DNA of 64,000 nt from Catellatospora citrea (GTDB lineage Bacteria > Actinomycetota > Actinomycetes > Mycobacteriales > Micromonosporaceae). The first letter of the stretch is position 1, and the number at the start of each line of letters is the position of its first letter. The notes beneath the pieces are model-generated. The model saw nothing but the letters and a program-made list of their open reading frames with translations. It searched no databases and was not told where the DNA came from. Both the position numbers and the translations under genes were made by a program. Positions 1 to 7,653 of the stretch are shown in pieces. The stretch is taken from assembly GCF_003610235.1 (NCBI RefSeq), contig NZ_RAPR01000001.1, positions 868,001 to 932,000 of the forward strand, read 5' to 3'.

Positions 1-299
1 GGCCGCTCACCAACACCATCGGCGCGGCCATCGTCGTCGGCCGGCGCTACGGCCACCTCGACGTGCACGCCCAACTGCTGCACAATCTGCTGCTCAACCG
101 CTTCATCCTGGTCGGCAGCGGCTTCCCGGTGACCATCCACTCCGGCGGCGAGCAGGGCATCCTGTCCGACACCGAGGGCATGGACGCGCTGCGCCGCACC
201 GTCGACCGGATCATCGACGTCGGCACCGCCCTGATCGAGTCCGGGACCAGGCTGCCGCGGCCCGAAGAGGTCGAGCGGCGCATCGGAAGGACCGGCTGA
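1..299 (+). CDS. C-terminal part of a flavodoxin-like/NADPH-dependent FMN reductase family protein
   Basis: This reading frame is open from the window edge and stops at 297-299, so only about the last 98 residues are visible. They begin with a TNTIGAAIVVGRRYGH segment and continue with a short helix and a glycine-rich stretch (VGSGFPVTIHSGGEQG), which resembles the second half of NADPH-dependent FMN reductase/WrbA-like flavoproteins, where a strand (AAIVVG) leads into a loop over the flavin. Such enzymes supply reduced flavin or reduce quinones in the cytoplasm. It lies on the same strand directly before the exporter and glycosyltransferase genes, so it may belong to the same cluster. The family call is tentative because the N-terminal half is outside the window. 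Confidence 0.5.
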   Translation, partial: PLTNTIGAAIVVGRRYGHLDVHAQLLHNLLLNRFILVGSGFPVTIHSGGEQGILSDTEGMDALRRTVDRIIDVGTALIESGTRLPRPEEVERRIGRTG

Positions 300-375
300 C
301 CCGTGACCGCGATCGCCGAGGCTCTACCAGGCCAGCGGGTCCGCGCTGGTCGCCGCCCTGGCCTCGGCGGTCAAC

Positions 376-1434
376 GTGCTGCCGTTCCTGCTGTTCGGCA
401 TGCTCGCCGGAGCCGTCGTCGACCGGTCCTCCCCGACCCGGGTCATGGTCTGGATGGAGACCGGCAACGCCGCCGTGCTGCTGTGCGTGCCGCTGCTGCT
501 GGCCACCGTCGGCGCGCCGCCGCTCGCCCTGATCGCCGTCGGGTTCGCCTCGGCCACCGTGTACGTGTGGTTCGAGGTGGCCAGTTCCGCGGCGATCCCG
601 TCCGTGGTGGGCAGATCCGGAGTGTTCCGCGCCAACAGCTACCTGTGGATGGCCGGGACGGTCGTCACGTCGGTCGCCGCGCCGGTCGGGTTCTTCCTGC
701 TCGACGCGCTGCGCCTCGGCCCGACGTTCGCCCTGCTCGCCGGCTGCTACCTGGTGTCGGCGCTGCTGATCGCGATGATGCGGCCGCCGGCCGCCGCCCG
801 GCCCGAGCCCGGCCGGGCACGGGAGCCGGGCGCGATCTGGGCGGGCCTGCGGTTCATCGGCGGCCAGCCACTGCTGCGCGTGTACACGATCGTCAACGTC
901 GGCGTCGGGATCAGCGCCGGCGCGGTGTACGGGATGCTCGTCGTGTTCGCCTCGCGGGCGCTGGGCCTGGCCACCGACGACTACCGGATGGCGTGGATCA
1001 TGACGGCGTCCGGGGTCGGCGCACTGCTCGGCGCGCTCGCGGCCCGCCGCTTGAAGACCGCGCCGCCGGTCGGCACCGCCCGGTGGCTGATCGGGGCCGA
1101 CCTCGTCCTGCTGCTGGCCTACGCCGCCGCCCCGAACTGGGCCGTCGCCCTGGCCGCGCTGCTGTGCTGGAACACCGTGCACACCTGTTTCATGGTCGTG
1201 GGCATCTCCGTACGGCAGGTGGTGACGCCATTGAGCCTGCAGGGCCGGGTCAACGCGGTCGGTCGCATGATCGCGTGGGGGTCGGTGCCGCTGGGCACGC
1301 TGCTGTGCGGCTGGCTCACCGAGGTCGTCGGGCCCCGGCAGGCGCTGGCACTGCTCGCCGTCTGCGCGCTGGCCAGCCTGGTCGTCGCCGTGCGCACCCC
1401 GCGCACGCTCACCATGGAGGAAACAACCGCATGA
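376..1434 (+). CDS. MFS transporter, apparently lacking its N-terminal membrane segment
   Basis: The protein has the major-facilitator pattern of the enterobactin-exporter-like (MFS_3) group: a motif-A-like loop (GMLAGAVVDRSSPTRVM) after a membrane segment, then about ten more hydrophobic helices. The frame is open only back to a stop at 304-306; residues encoded from 307 (RLYQASGSALVAAL) already correspond to the end of helix 1 and the start of helix 2. The only in-frame start is GTG at 376, inside helix 2. A GTG at 303 begins a plausible N-terminus (VTAIAEA) but in another frame. The gene therefore looks shortened by roughly 30-40 residues through a deletion with frame change, or by an assembly error. 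Its stop overlaps the next start (ATGA), so it probably exported the cluster's product or was co-expressed with it. Confidence 0.75.
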   Translation: MLPFLLFGMLAGAVVDRSSPTRVMVWMETGNAAVLLCVPLLLATVGAPPLALIAVGFASATVYVWFEVASSAAIPSVVGRSGVFRANSYLWMAGTVVTSVAAPVGFFLLDALRLGPTFALLAGCYLVSALLIAMMRPPAAARPEPGRAREPGAIWAGLRFIGGQPLLRVYTIVNVGVGISAGAVYGMLVVFASRALGLATDDYRMAWIMTASGVGALLGALAARRLKTAPPVGTARWLIGADLVLLLAYAAAPNWAVALAALLCWNTVHTCFMVVGISVRQVVTPLSLQGRVNAVGRMIAWGSVPLGTLLCGWLTEVVGPRQALALLAVCALASLVVAVRTPRTLTMEETTA

Positions 1435-2651
1435 CCACCCGGTCCCCGTTACGGGTCCTGTTCGTGGCGTTCAGCCGCTCCAGCCTCGGCCACGTCACCC
1501 GGATGCGCACCGCCGCACAGCGCTTCCAGCTGGCCGGCCACCAGGTCGCCGTCGCCGCGCACGCCGAGGTGCGCCCCATCGTCGAGCGGGCCGGGCTGCC
1601 CTGGATCGGCATCGACGAGATCGGGCCGGCCCCGGCCTGGCGCGGCATGAACGACGTCACCGAGCTGCGCGCGTTCGCCCGGACCCGGCTCGCCAGCCCC
1701 GATTACGTCGAGACCTGCCTGGCCGACGAGCTGCGCGCCATCGACGACTTCGGTCCCGACGTCGTGGTCAGCGACATGCGCAACACCGCGTCGGTGGCCG
1801 CCTCGATGCGCGGGCTGCCCAGCGTCACCTGCCACAACCTGCGCCTGTTCCGCCATCCGATGCACGCCGTGCTGCCCGAGGTCCTGATCACCCTGGACCA
1901 GCTCGGCGTCGCGGACGCCCATGCCCGCAAGGTGCTCGGCGACGCGATGCTGGTGCCCGACCTGGCCCTGCTCGACCCGCTGTCCGATGTGCCCGCCGAG
2001 ACGATGGGCCTGGTCACCAGCCTGGTCTCCGAGATCCGCCACATCGGCGCCCTGGTCCCGGTCGAGCTGCCCGCCGCGCCGGTGCGCACCGAACGGGCGC
2101 CGCTGCTGAACATCACCCTCGGCGGCAGCGGGGCCGGGGACAAGGACCTGCTCCGCGTGGTCGCCGCCGCCCGCGGGCTCGGCGTGCCCCTGGCGGTGAC
2201 CCTCGGCGTCGAAGGCGACGGCACCGAGGCGCTCGCCGCGCAGGTGCGCGCCGCGGCCGGGGACGCCGACGTCGACATCGCGGGGTTCCGGCACGACGCG
2301 GTCGACCTCATGGGCCGGGCGAGCGCCGCCGTCGTGCACGGCGGCCACTCCTCGATGATCGAGGGCCTGCTCTGCGCCACGCCGCTGGTGTTCGTGCCGC
2401 ACTCCGCCGAGCAGCGCGGCAACGCGGGCCGCATCACCGATCTCGGCCTGGGCGCGACCGTCGAGCCGGACGACCCGGCCGAGACCGTCGCCGCGAAGAT
2501 CAGGTCGATGCTCGCCCCGCCGGACCGGGAGGTCCACACCGCCTTCGCGCAGACCCTGCGGGCCGCCGACGGCGCGCAGGCGATGGTCGAGCATGTGGAG
2601 CGCGCCGTCGCCCTGCACCGCATCACCAGGAGCAGCCATGCCGCACAGTGA
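1431..2651 (+). CDS. GT1-type (MGT-like) glycosyltransferase
   Basis: A 406-residue protein with the GT-B architecture: N-terminal acceptor domain opening with VLFVAFSRSSLGHVTRM (the glycine/histidine loop of GT1/GT28 enzymes) and a C-terminal nucleotide-sugar domain. The donor-binding signature is visible around residues 302-335: HGGHSSMIEGL, then PLVFVPHSAEQRGNA, matching the HGG...E...P.....Q..NA pattern of macrolide-type UGT/MGT enzymes. It should transfer a sugar from a nucleotide donor to a small-molecule acceptor. ATG at 1431 is preceded by GGAGG and overlaps the exporter stop by 4 nt, indicating translational coupling. The acceptor cannot be inferred from the sequence. Confidence 0.85.
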   Translation: MTTRSPLRVLFVAFSRSSLGHVTRMRTAAQRFQLAGHQVAVAAHAEVRPIVERAGLPWIGIDEIGPAPAWRGMNDVTELRAFARTRLASPDYVETCLADELRAIDDFGPDVVVSDMRNTASVAASMRGLPSVTCHNLRLFRHPMHAVLPEVLITLDQLGVADAHARKVLGDAMLVPDLALLDPLSDVPAETMGLVTSLVSEIRHIGALVPVELPAAPVRTERAPLLNITLGGSGAGDKDLLRVVAAARGLGVPLAVTLGVEGDGTEALAAQVRAAAGDADVDIAGFRHDAVDLMGRASAAVVHGGHSSMIEGLLCATPLVFVPHSAEQRGNAGRITDLGLGATVEPDDPAETVAAKIRSMLAPPDREVHTAFAQTLRAADGAQAMVEHVERAVALHRITRSSHAAQ

Positions 2652-3735
2652 CGGCGACGTTCACCTGTCGACAGTGATCATGACCCATCCCGCCCGGGCC
2701 GACCGCGCCCGGACGCTCGCCGAGCAGCTCGGGGAGCTCTCCCCCGTCCTGGTCGTCGACACCGGACCAACCGGGCGGGGCAATCTCGGCAACGCGGTGC
2801 GGGCCTGGGCCGCGGTCGGCGCCGACGCGACCCACCACCTGGTGCTGCAGGACGACGTCATCCCGTGCGACGGTTTCGCCGAGCAGCTGCACCGGGCCGT
2901 GCGGGCCCGGCCCGACGACGCGGTCAGCCTGTTCTGCGAGTGGGGCTCGCGCACCGCCGGCCTGGTCCGCGCTGCCGCCTGGCAGGGCTGGTCCTGGGCG
3001 CGGGCGGTCGACGTGTACACCCCGTCGCAGGGCCTCGTGCTGCCCCGGCAGGCGGCGCTCGACTTCGCCGCGAGCGTCACGGACCCGACCGGCGCGGACG
3101 ATCTCGCGCTGTCGGCGCACCTGCGTGCCACGGGACGGCGCACCGTGGTCACCGTGCCGAACCTGGTGGAGCATGACGACCACCTGAGCCTGACCGGCAA
3201 CGGCTTCCAGGGGCTGCGGCACGCCGTGTGCCCCGCCGCGGACGCCGCGCCCGTCGACTTCGACACCGCCGTGGCCGGCGAGGGCCTGACCTGGGTGCCG
3301 TGGGCGTCCTGGATGCGGGTGCACGCCGAGTGGTTCTACTGCGGCGACCAGGGCGAACTCACCTGGCTCGGCGAGTTCGCCGACACCAGGCTCCCCGACG
3401 GCCTGCGCAAGGCGGACCTGTCCGAGCTGTTCTACACCGACCTCGCCGCCGCCGATCCGGCGCTGCCCGCCGCGGTCAGCGAGCTGACGCTGTTCGAGTA
3501 CTGGACGACGTACTTCGCGCTCGGGCTGACCATGCCGGACGGCACCCGCGCCGAACCCGGCCCGCTGGCCGCGACAGCGTTCGCGACCGCGTTCGCGGGC
3601 CTGTTCCGGCGCTACCTGCCGATGCCGACCGTGGCCGCGCTCCAGGCGCCCGCCGGACAGTTCGCCGCGGCGGCGTTCCGGCGGGGAGCCGACGCCGACC
3701 TCGACCGGCCGCACGCCGGCTGGCACGCCGGATGA
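2638..3735 (+). CDS. GT-A-fold-like glycosyltransferase of uncertain family
   Basis: A 365-residue protein starting at ATG 2638 (AGGAGC upstream, overlapping the preceding gene by 14 nt). The first about 200 residues look like a GT-A fold: STVIMTHPARADRARTLAEQL, a middle strand ending in LVLQDDV with acidic residues D72-D73 in the place of a DXD-type metal motif, and later LVEHDDHLSL. The layout recalls GT2/GT25-like 'EDDV' enzymes. The last about 160 residues, rich in Trp/Tyr, match nothing I recognise. By context, between another glycosyltransferase and a P450, it probably decorates the same product. It could also be a non-catalytic relative. Confidence 0.55.
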   Translation: MPHSDGDVHLSTVIMTHPARADRARTLAEQLGELSPVLVVDTGPTGRGNLGNAVRAWAAVGADATHHLVLQDDVIPCDGFAEQLHRAVRARPDDAVSLFCEWGSRTAGLVRAAAWQGWSWARAVDVYTPSQGLVLPRQAALDFAASVTDPTGADDLALSAHLRATGRRTVVTVPNLVEHDDHLSLTGNGFQGLRHAVCPAADAAPVDFDTAVAGEGLTWVPWASWMRVHAEWFYCGDQGELTWLGEFADTRLPDGLRKADLSELFYTDLAAADPALPAAVSELTLFEYWTTYFALGLTMPDGTRAEPGPLAATAFATAFAGLFRRYLPMPTVAALQAPAGQFAAAAFRRGADADLDRPHAGWHAG

Positions 3736-5135
3736 GCCGTCCGGTGCCCGGCCCGCCGCCGCACCGCTGGCTGGGCCGGCGCGGCAACGCCCACGCCTAC
3801 GCCGCGGACCCGGTCGCCTACACCGCGCGGCTGCACCACGACTTCGGCCCGGTCAGCGGGCTGGTGCACGGCGACGGCCGGCAGGTGTTCGTGTTCGGCG
3901 CCGAGCACAACCGGGCCGTGCTCACCGACGGCGACCGGTTCCACACCGTCCTGGAGTACGCGATCCCGGCCCGGATCCGGCGCGTGCGCCGCGGCATCGG
4001 CCTGCTCAACATGAACGGCCCCGCGCACCGGGCGGCCCGGCACACCGTGACCCCGTCGTTCCGGCCGCAGGCGATGGGCCGGCACGCCGAGGTCATCGCC
4101 CGCCTCGCCGCCGAGGAGGTCGACTCCTGGACCCCCGGGCAGGCGTTCGACCTGACCGCCAGCATGCGGCGGCTCACCCTGCGGATCGCCTGCCGGTGCT
4201 TCTTCGGCGTCGACATCGCCCGCGACGCCGACTCCGTCGGGCGCCTGGTCCAGCAGATGCTGGCGTTGCGCTACTTCGCCTCGTCGATCCGCTACTTCCC
4301 GTTCGACCTGCCCGGCACCCCGTACCGGCGGCTGCTCGCGGTCATCCGGCGGCTCGACGACGCGCTGGCGTCCATCGTGGACGCCAGGCGCACGGCCGGT
4401 CACCCGCCCGACCTGCTGCAGTCGCTGCTGGAGAACCGCGACGAGCACGGCCGGGGCCTGTCCGACGACCAGCTCGTCGGACACCTCACCACGCTGCTGG
4501 TCGCCGGGCACGAGACCTCCTCCAGCACGCTGTCCTGGGCGCTGATCCTGCTCTCGCAGCACCGGTCCGAGCTGGACGCGGTGCTCGCCGACGTCGAGCA
4601 CCGCACACCCGAGGAGTGCGCCGGGTCCGCGGTGCTCGACCGCACCCTCAAGGAGACGCTGCGGCTGCTGCCGCCCGGCCCGAACACCTCGCGGATCGCG
4701 GTCGCCCCGGCCGTGCTCGGCGGGCATGAGATCCCCGCCGGTTGCCAGGTGGTGACCAGCAAGTACGTGACCCACCGGGACCCTGCCCGGTTCCCCGAAC
4801 CGCTGCGGTTCCGGCCCGAGCGCTGGGCCACCGCCGACCCGGGCCGGTACGAGTACCTGCCCTACGGCGCCGGCCCGCACGTGTGCATCGGCGCGGCCTT
4901 CGCCGACCTGGAGATGAAGATCGTGCTCGGCACGATCCTGCGCCGCCACGTGCTCGTCCCCGTGCCGGGCAGCCCGATCTCCCGCGAGGTCGGCCTGCTC
5001 ATGTCACCGAAGGGGCCGGTGCCCGTGGTGGCCCACCCGCGCACCGGGGCGCTCCCGCGCCACGACCCGGTCGACGGCGACCTCAACGAGATGGTTGACC
5101 TGTACGGCGACGAGCGGTGGAGACTCGGATGGTAG
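3732..5135 (+). CDS. Cytochrome P450
   Basis: A 467-residue P450 with all hallmark motifs: I-helix oxygen-activation motif AGHET at residues 258-262, K-helix ExxR at E308-R311 (KETLRL), PERW-type motif (RPERW) and the heme loop PYGAGPHVCIG with the thiolate ligand at C385. It is soluble (no membrane anchor). The general form, with IPAGCQVVTSKYVTHRDP, is closer to the CYP102/CYP110-like long-chain or terpenoid hydroxylases than to the short CYP105/107 type; the substrate is unknown. A C-terminal tail of about 20 residues ends in a Trp/Arg-rich segment. The start overlaps the previous stop (ATGA) and the stop overlaps the next start. No ferredoxin gene is adjacent. Confidence 0.92.
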   Translation: MSRPVPGPPPHRWLGRRGNAHAYAADPVAYTARLHHDFGPVSGLVHGDGRQVFVFGAEHNRAVLTDGDRFHTVLEYAIPARIRRVRRGIGLLNMNGPAHRAARHTVTPSFRPQAMGRHAEVIARLAAEEVDSWTPGQAFDLTASMRRLTLRIACRCFFGVDIARDADSVGRLVQQMLALRYFASSIRYFPFDLPGTPYRRLLAVIRRLDDALASIVDARRTAGHPPDLLQSLLENRDEHGRGLSDDQLVGHLTTLLVAGHETSSSTLSWALILLSQHRSELDAVLADVEHRTPEECAGSAVLDRTLKETLRLLPPGPNTSRIAVAPAVLGGHEIPAGCQVVTSKYVTHRDPARFPEPLRFRPERWATADPGRYEYLPYGAGPHVCIGAAFADLEMKIVLGTILRRHVLVPVPGSPISREVGLLMSPKGPVPVVAHPRTGALPRHDPVDGDLNEMVDLYGDERWRLGW

Positions 5136-6139
5136 AACGGCTCCCGGTCAGCCTGGTGATGGCGACCTGCGACAAGCGCGAATACCTCGCGCTCACCCTC
5201 GAGTCGCTGCTCGTCCAGACATACCCCGGCTTCGAGGTCGTGCTCTGCGACGACGGCACCGCCGGCGGCGTCGAGGACGTGGTCGCGCCCTTCCGTGACC
5301 GGCTCGACATCCGGCTGGTCACGCAGGACAACCGGGGCCGGGCCGCCGCCCGCAACACGGCACTGGCCCGCGTCGACGGCGAACTTATCGTCTTCATCGA
5401 CGACGACCGCATGGCCGGGCCGGAGTTCGTCGCCGAGCACGTCGCGGCGGCGACGGGCGGGCGCGACGGCACGATCGGCTGGAAGCGGCGGGCGCTGACC
5501 TGGTGGCGGCCCGGCCTCCTCCCGCTCGGCGAGCAGGACCTGTTGCGGCTGGTCGGCCGGGTCGGCGACGCCGAGCGGCTGGCCGAGCCGATCCACCTGC
5601 TCGCACCGGGCGAGCTGGCCGCCGACCCCGTGGCGGCCTTCGCCCGCACCGAACTCGGCGACGAACCCGACAACTACCACGCGATCGTGGAGGCCTACGG
5701 CACCGGGCTGGTCGACTTCCGGTTCGGCTGGGCACTGGCCACGACCGCGAACCTGTCGGTACGCCGGGCCGCGGTCAAGGAGGTCGGCGGCTTCGACGAG
5801 TCCTTCACCGGCTGGGGGCTGGAGGACACCGACCTGAGCTACCGCCTCCACCGGGCCGGGGTGGCGTTCTCGGTGAGCACCACGGCGGTCAACTACCACC
5901 AGGTGCACCCGCTGGCCCACCCCGACCCGAACGTGGCGCTGCGGGTCATGCGCGCTCAACTGCTGCGCAACCTGGACCACTTCTGCCGCAGGCACCAGGC
6001 CCTCGACGCGTACCTGTTCCGCAGGCGCTGGGAGCATGCGATGACCCTCGCCGAAGCCGACCGGCTGCTCAAACTGGTCGAGCAGCAGAGCGACCCGCTG
6101 CTGCGCCGGGAACTGGAGGCGCTGTACGCCGCTCGCTGA
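5129..6139 (+). CDS. GT2-family glycosyltransferase with galactosyltransferase-like C-terminal motif
   Basis: A 336-residue GT-A enzyme. Visible motifs: nucleotide-binding N-terminus PVSLVMATCDKREYLALTL, CDDGT, NRGRAAARNTAL, the metal-binding cluster IDDDR (D91-D93), and GGFDESFTGWGLEDTDLSYR with E232-D233 (the GT7-type 'WGxED' catalytic motif found in bifunctional GT2 proteins). It should transfer a sugar from a nucleotide donor. ATG 5129, 7 nt inside the end of the P450 gene, is chosen over GTG 5117 because GGTGGAG precedes it at normal spacing. It is the last gene of the cassette; the convergent reductase ends 13 bp further on. Confidence 0.85.
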   Translation: MVERLPVSLVMATCDKREYLALTLESLLVQTYPGFEVVLCDDGTAGGVEDVVAPFRDRLDIRLVTQDNRGRAAARNTALARVDGELIVFIDDDRMAGPEFVAEHVAAATGGRDGTIGWKRRALTWWRPGLLPLGEQDLLRLVGRVGDAERLAEPIHLLAPGELAADPVAAFARTELGDEPDNYHAIVEAYGTGLVDFRFGWALATTANLSVRRAAVKEVGGFDESFTGWGLEDTDLSYRLHRAGVAFSVSTTAVNYHQVHPLAHPDPNVALRVMRAQLLRNLDHFCRRHQALDAYLFRRRWEHAMTLAEADRLLKLVEQQSDPLLRRELEALYAAR

Positions 6140-6152
6140 GCCGTCGACCGGG

Positions 6153-7247
6153 TCAGCGGGCTGCCGGGGCCGCGCCGTTCCAGATCGGCGGTGCGTATCC
6201 GGCCGGCTTGTCGCCGATGCCGAGGCCGGGGCTCACGATCCAGGACTGGTACCCCGGGGTGAACATCGCGTACGGCCCGCCCGGCTCCGGCGCACCGGCC
6301 TGCTCCAGCCGCTCGCGCAGCTCGGCCGGGATGGTGAAGTCGAGCGCGCCCAGGTTGCCGTCGAGCTGCTCGGCGCTGCTGGCCCCGATGATCACCGAGC
6401 CGACCGCGGGCTGGGTCGCCACCCAGTTGACTGCCACCTGGGCCATGCTGCGGCCGAGTTCGGCGGCGACCTTCTCCAGGGCGTCGATCACGGCCCAGTC
6501 GCGCTCGCCGACCTGCTGCGCTCCGCCGCCGAGCCGGCCGTCACCCGTCACGCCGTCGCCGGTGCGCCGGTACTTGCCCGACAGCAGGCCGCCGCCGATC
6601 GGGCTCCAGGCGGTCAGGCCGATGCCCAGCGACTGCGCCATCGCCGGATACTCGGCCTCTATACCGCGGTTGACCAGTGAGTACGGCAGCTGCAGGTTGA
6701 TCATCGGGGTCAGCGCGTGGGCCTCGGCGAGGCTCTGCGCGCGGGCGGCGTACCAGGCGGGCACGTCGGACAGCCCCGCGTAGCGGATCTTCCCGGCGCG
6801 CACCAGGTCGTCGAACGTGCGCACCACCTCCTCGACCGGGGTGATCCGGTCCCAGGTGTGCAGCAGGTAGAGGTCGACGTAGTCGGTGCCGAGGCGGCGC
6901 AGCGTGGCGTCCAGCGCCCGGATGACGTGCTTGCGGCCGTTGCCCGCGGCGTTGGGGTCGGCCGGATCGACGGTGTTGGTGAACTTGCTGGTCAGCACGA
7001 CCCGGTCGCGCACTCCGGCGGACGCGATCAGCCGGCCGAGGATCGTCTCGCTCTGCCCCGCGGTGTAGAAGTCGGCCGTGTCGATGAAGTTGCCGCCGCC
7101 GTCGAGGTAGCGCCGGAAGATGGGCTCGGCCTCGGCCTCGGTCTTGCCGTATGCGGCGTGGAATCCGCTGACGCCGAAGTTCATCGTGCCCAGCGCCAGC
7201 CGGCTCACCCGCAGTCCGGACCTGCCGAGCAGGTAGTAGTCGTTCAC
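6153..7247 (-). CDS. Aldo/keto reductase
   Basis: A 364-residue NADPH-dependent (beta/alpha)8-barrel oxidoreductase. The full AKR catalytic tetrad is present: D56 and Y61 (IDTADFY), K88 (LTSKF) and H130 (LYLLHTWD); cofactor-binding residues near the C-terminus read VIIGASSAEQLDGN. The call as a general aldehyde/ketone reductase is firm, the substrate unknown. GTG at 7247 follows GGGGACGG at usual spacing. It is transcribed convergently toward the glycosyltransferase cassette. Its promoter carries two TetR-type operators, but no TetR gene is visible nearby, so the regulator would act from elsewhere. Confidence 0.92.
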   Translation of the reverse strand: MNDYYLLGRSGLRVSRLALGTMNFGVSGFHAAYGKTEAEAEPIFRRYLDGGGNFIDTADFYTAGQSETILGRLIASAGVRDRVVLTSKFTNTVDPADPNAAGNGRKHVIRALDATLRRLGTDYVDLYLLHTWDRITPVEEVVRTFDDLVRAGKIRYAGLSDVPAWYAARAQSLAEAHALTPMINLQLPYSLVNRGIEAEYPAMAQSLGIGLTAWSPIGGGLLSGKYRRTGDGVTGDGRLGGGAQQVGERDWAVIDALEKVAAELGRSMAQVAVNWVATQPAVGSVIIGASSAEQLDGNLGALDFTIPAELRERLEQAGAPEPGGPYAMFTPGYQSWIVSPGLGIGDKPAGYAPPIWNGAAPAAR

Positions 7248-7283
7248 AGCTGCCGTCCCCAGTGGTTCTCGGGCGCTCCAAGA

Positions 7284-7333
7284 TTGGACCGCTCAGTCCA
7301 ACCTAACGCCAGAAGAATGGACCGTCAAGTCCA
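7284..7333 (-). promoter_or_regulatory. Promoter of the aldo/keto reductase with two TetR-type operators
   Basis: Two inverted repeats of the form TGGAC-N6-GTCCA occur at 7284-7301 (TTGGAC-CGCTCA-GTCCAA, perfect) and 7318-7333. Their centres are 33 bp apart, about three helical turns. On the minus strand a promoter can be read through them: -35 TTGACG (7328-7323), 17-bp spacer, -10 TAGGTT (7305-7300). The upstream operator covers the -35 and the downstream one the -10, as expected for repression. The half-site resembles operators of TetR-family repressors; the assignment to that family is inference. Confidence 0.6.
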
Positions 7334-7653
7334 GATCTTGCATTAGTCCTGGTCAGCGTATGCACGCGCAGCCGTCGCCGGCCGCGATCGCCGCATTCGC
7401 GTACGCCACAGGGGTTGTCGGTCTTTGCCACGACTTCCGGCACCGTGGTGTCTTGCCGGACTTCACCCGATTTGTGGGGCAGGATGTCGGACGTGGAGTG
7501 ACCTTCGCGCGCAGGTCGCCCTCGCCGCCCATGAGATCGGTTTCTTCCGGGGGCTGAGCGAGGCCGTCAGCGCAGGCCCCACCGGCGGTGGTCGACCGCC
7601 TTCCCCCTGTCCACGCGCCCAGCACAATCCCCCGACCGGAAGGGTTTGCACCG
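7334..7653. other. Intergenic stretch before the penicillin-binding protein gene, nothing recognised
   Basis: About 320 bp without a convincing gene. A 65-codon open frame at 7360-7557 has no ribosome-binding site and no recognisable protein features. The stretch presumably holds the promoter of the downstream penicillin-binding protein gene, but I could not pick out a clear -35/-10 pair. Confidence 0.4.

Noticed and set aside
303..1430. Upstream extension of the GT1 gene frame from GTG 303
   Set aside because: It overlaps the MFS gene in another frame and is Arg/Ala-rich without structure. ATG 1431 has GGAGG and the correct family start.
7360..7557. 65-codon frame before the penicillin-binding protein gene
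   Set aside because: No ribosome-binding site and no protein-like pattern; left as intergenic.
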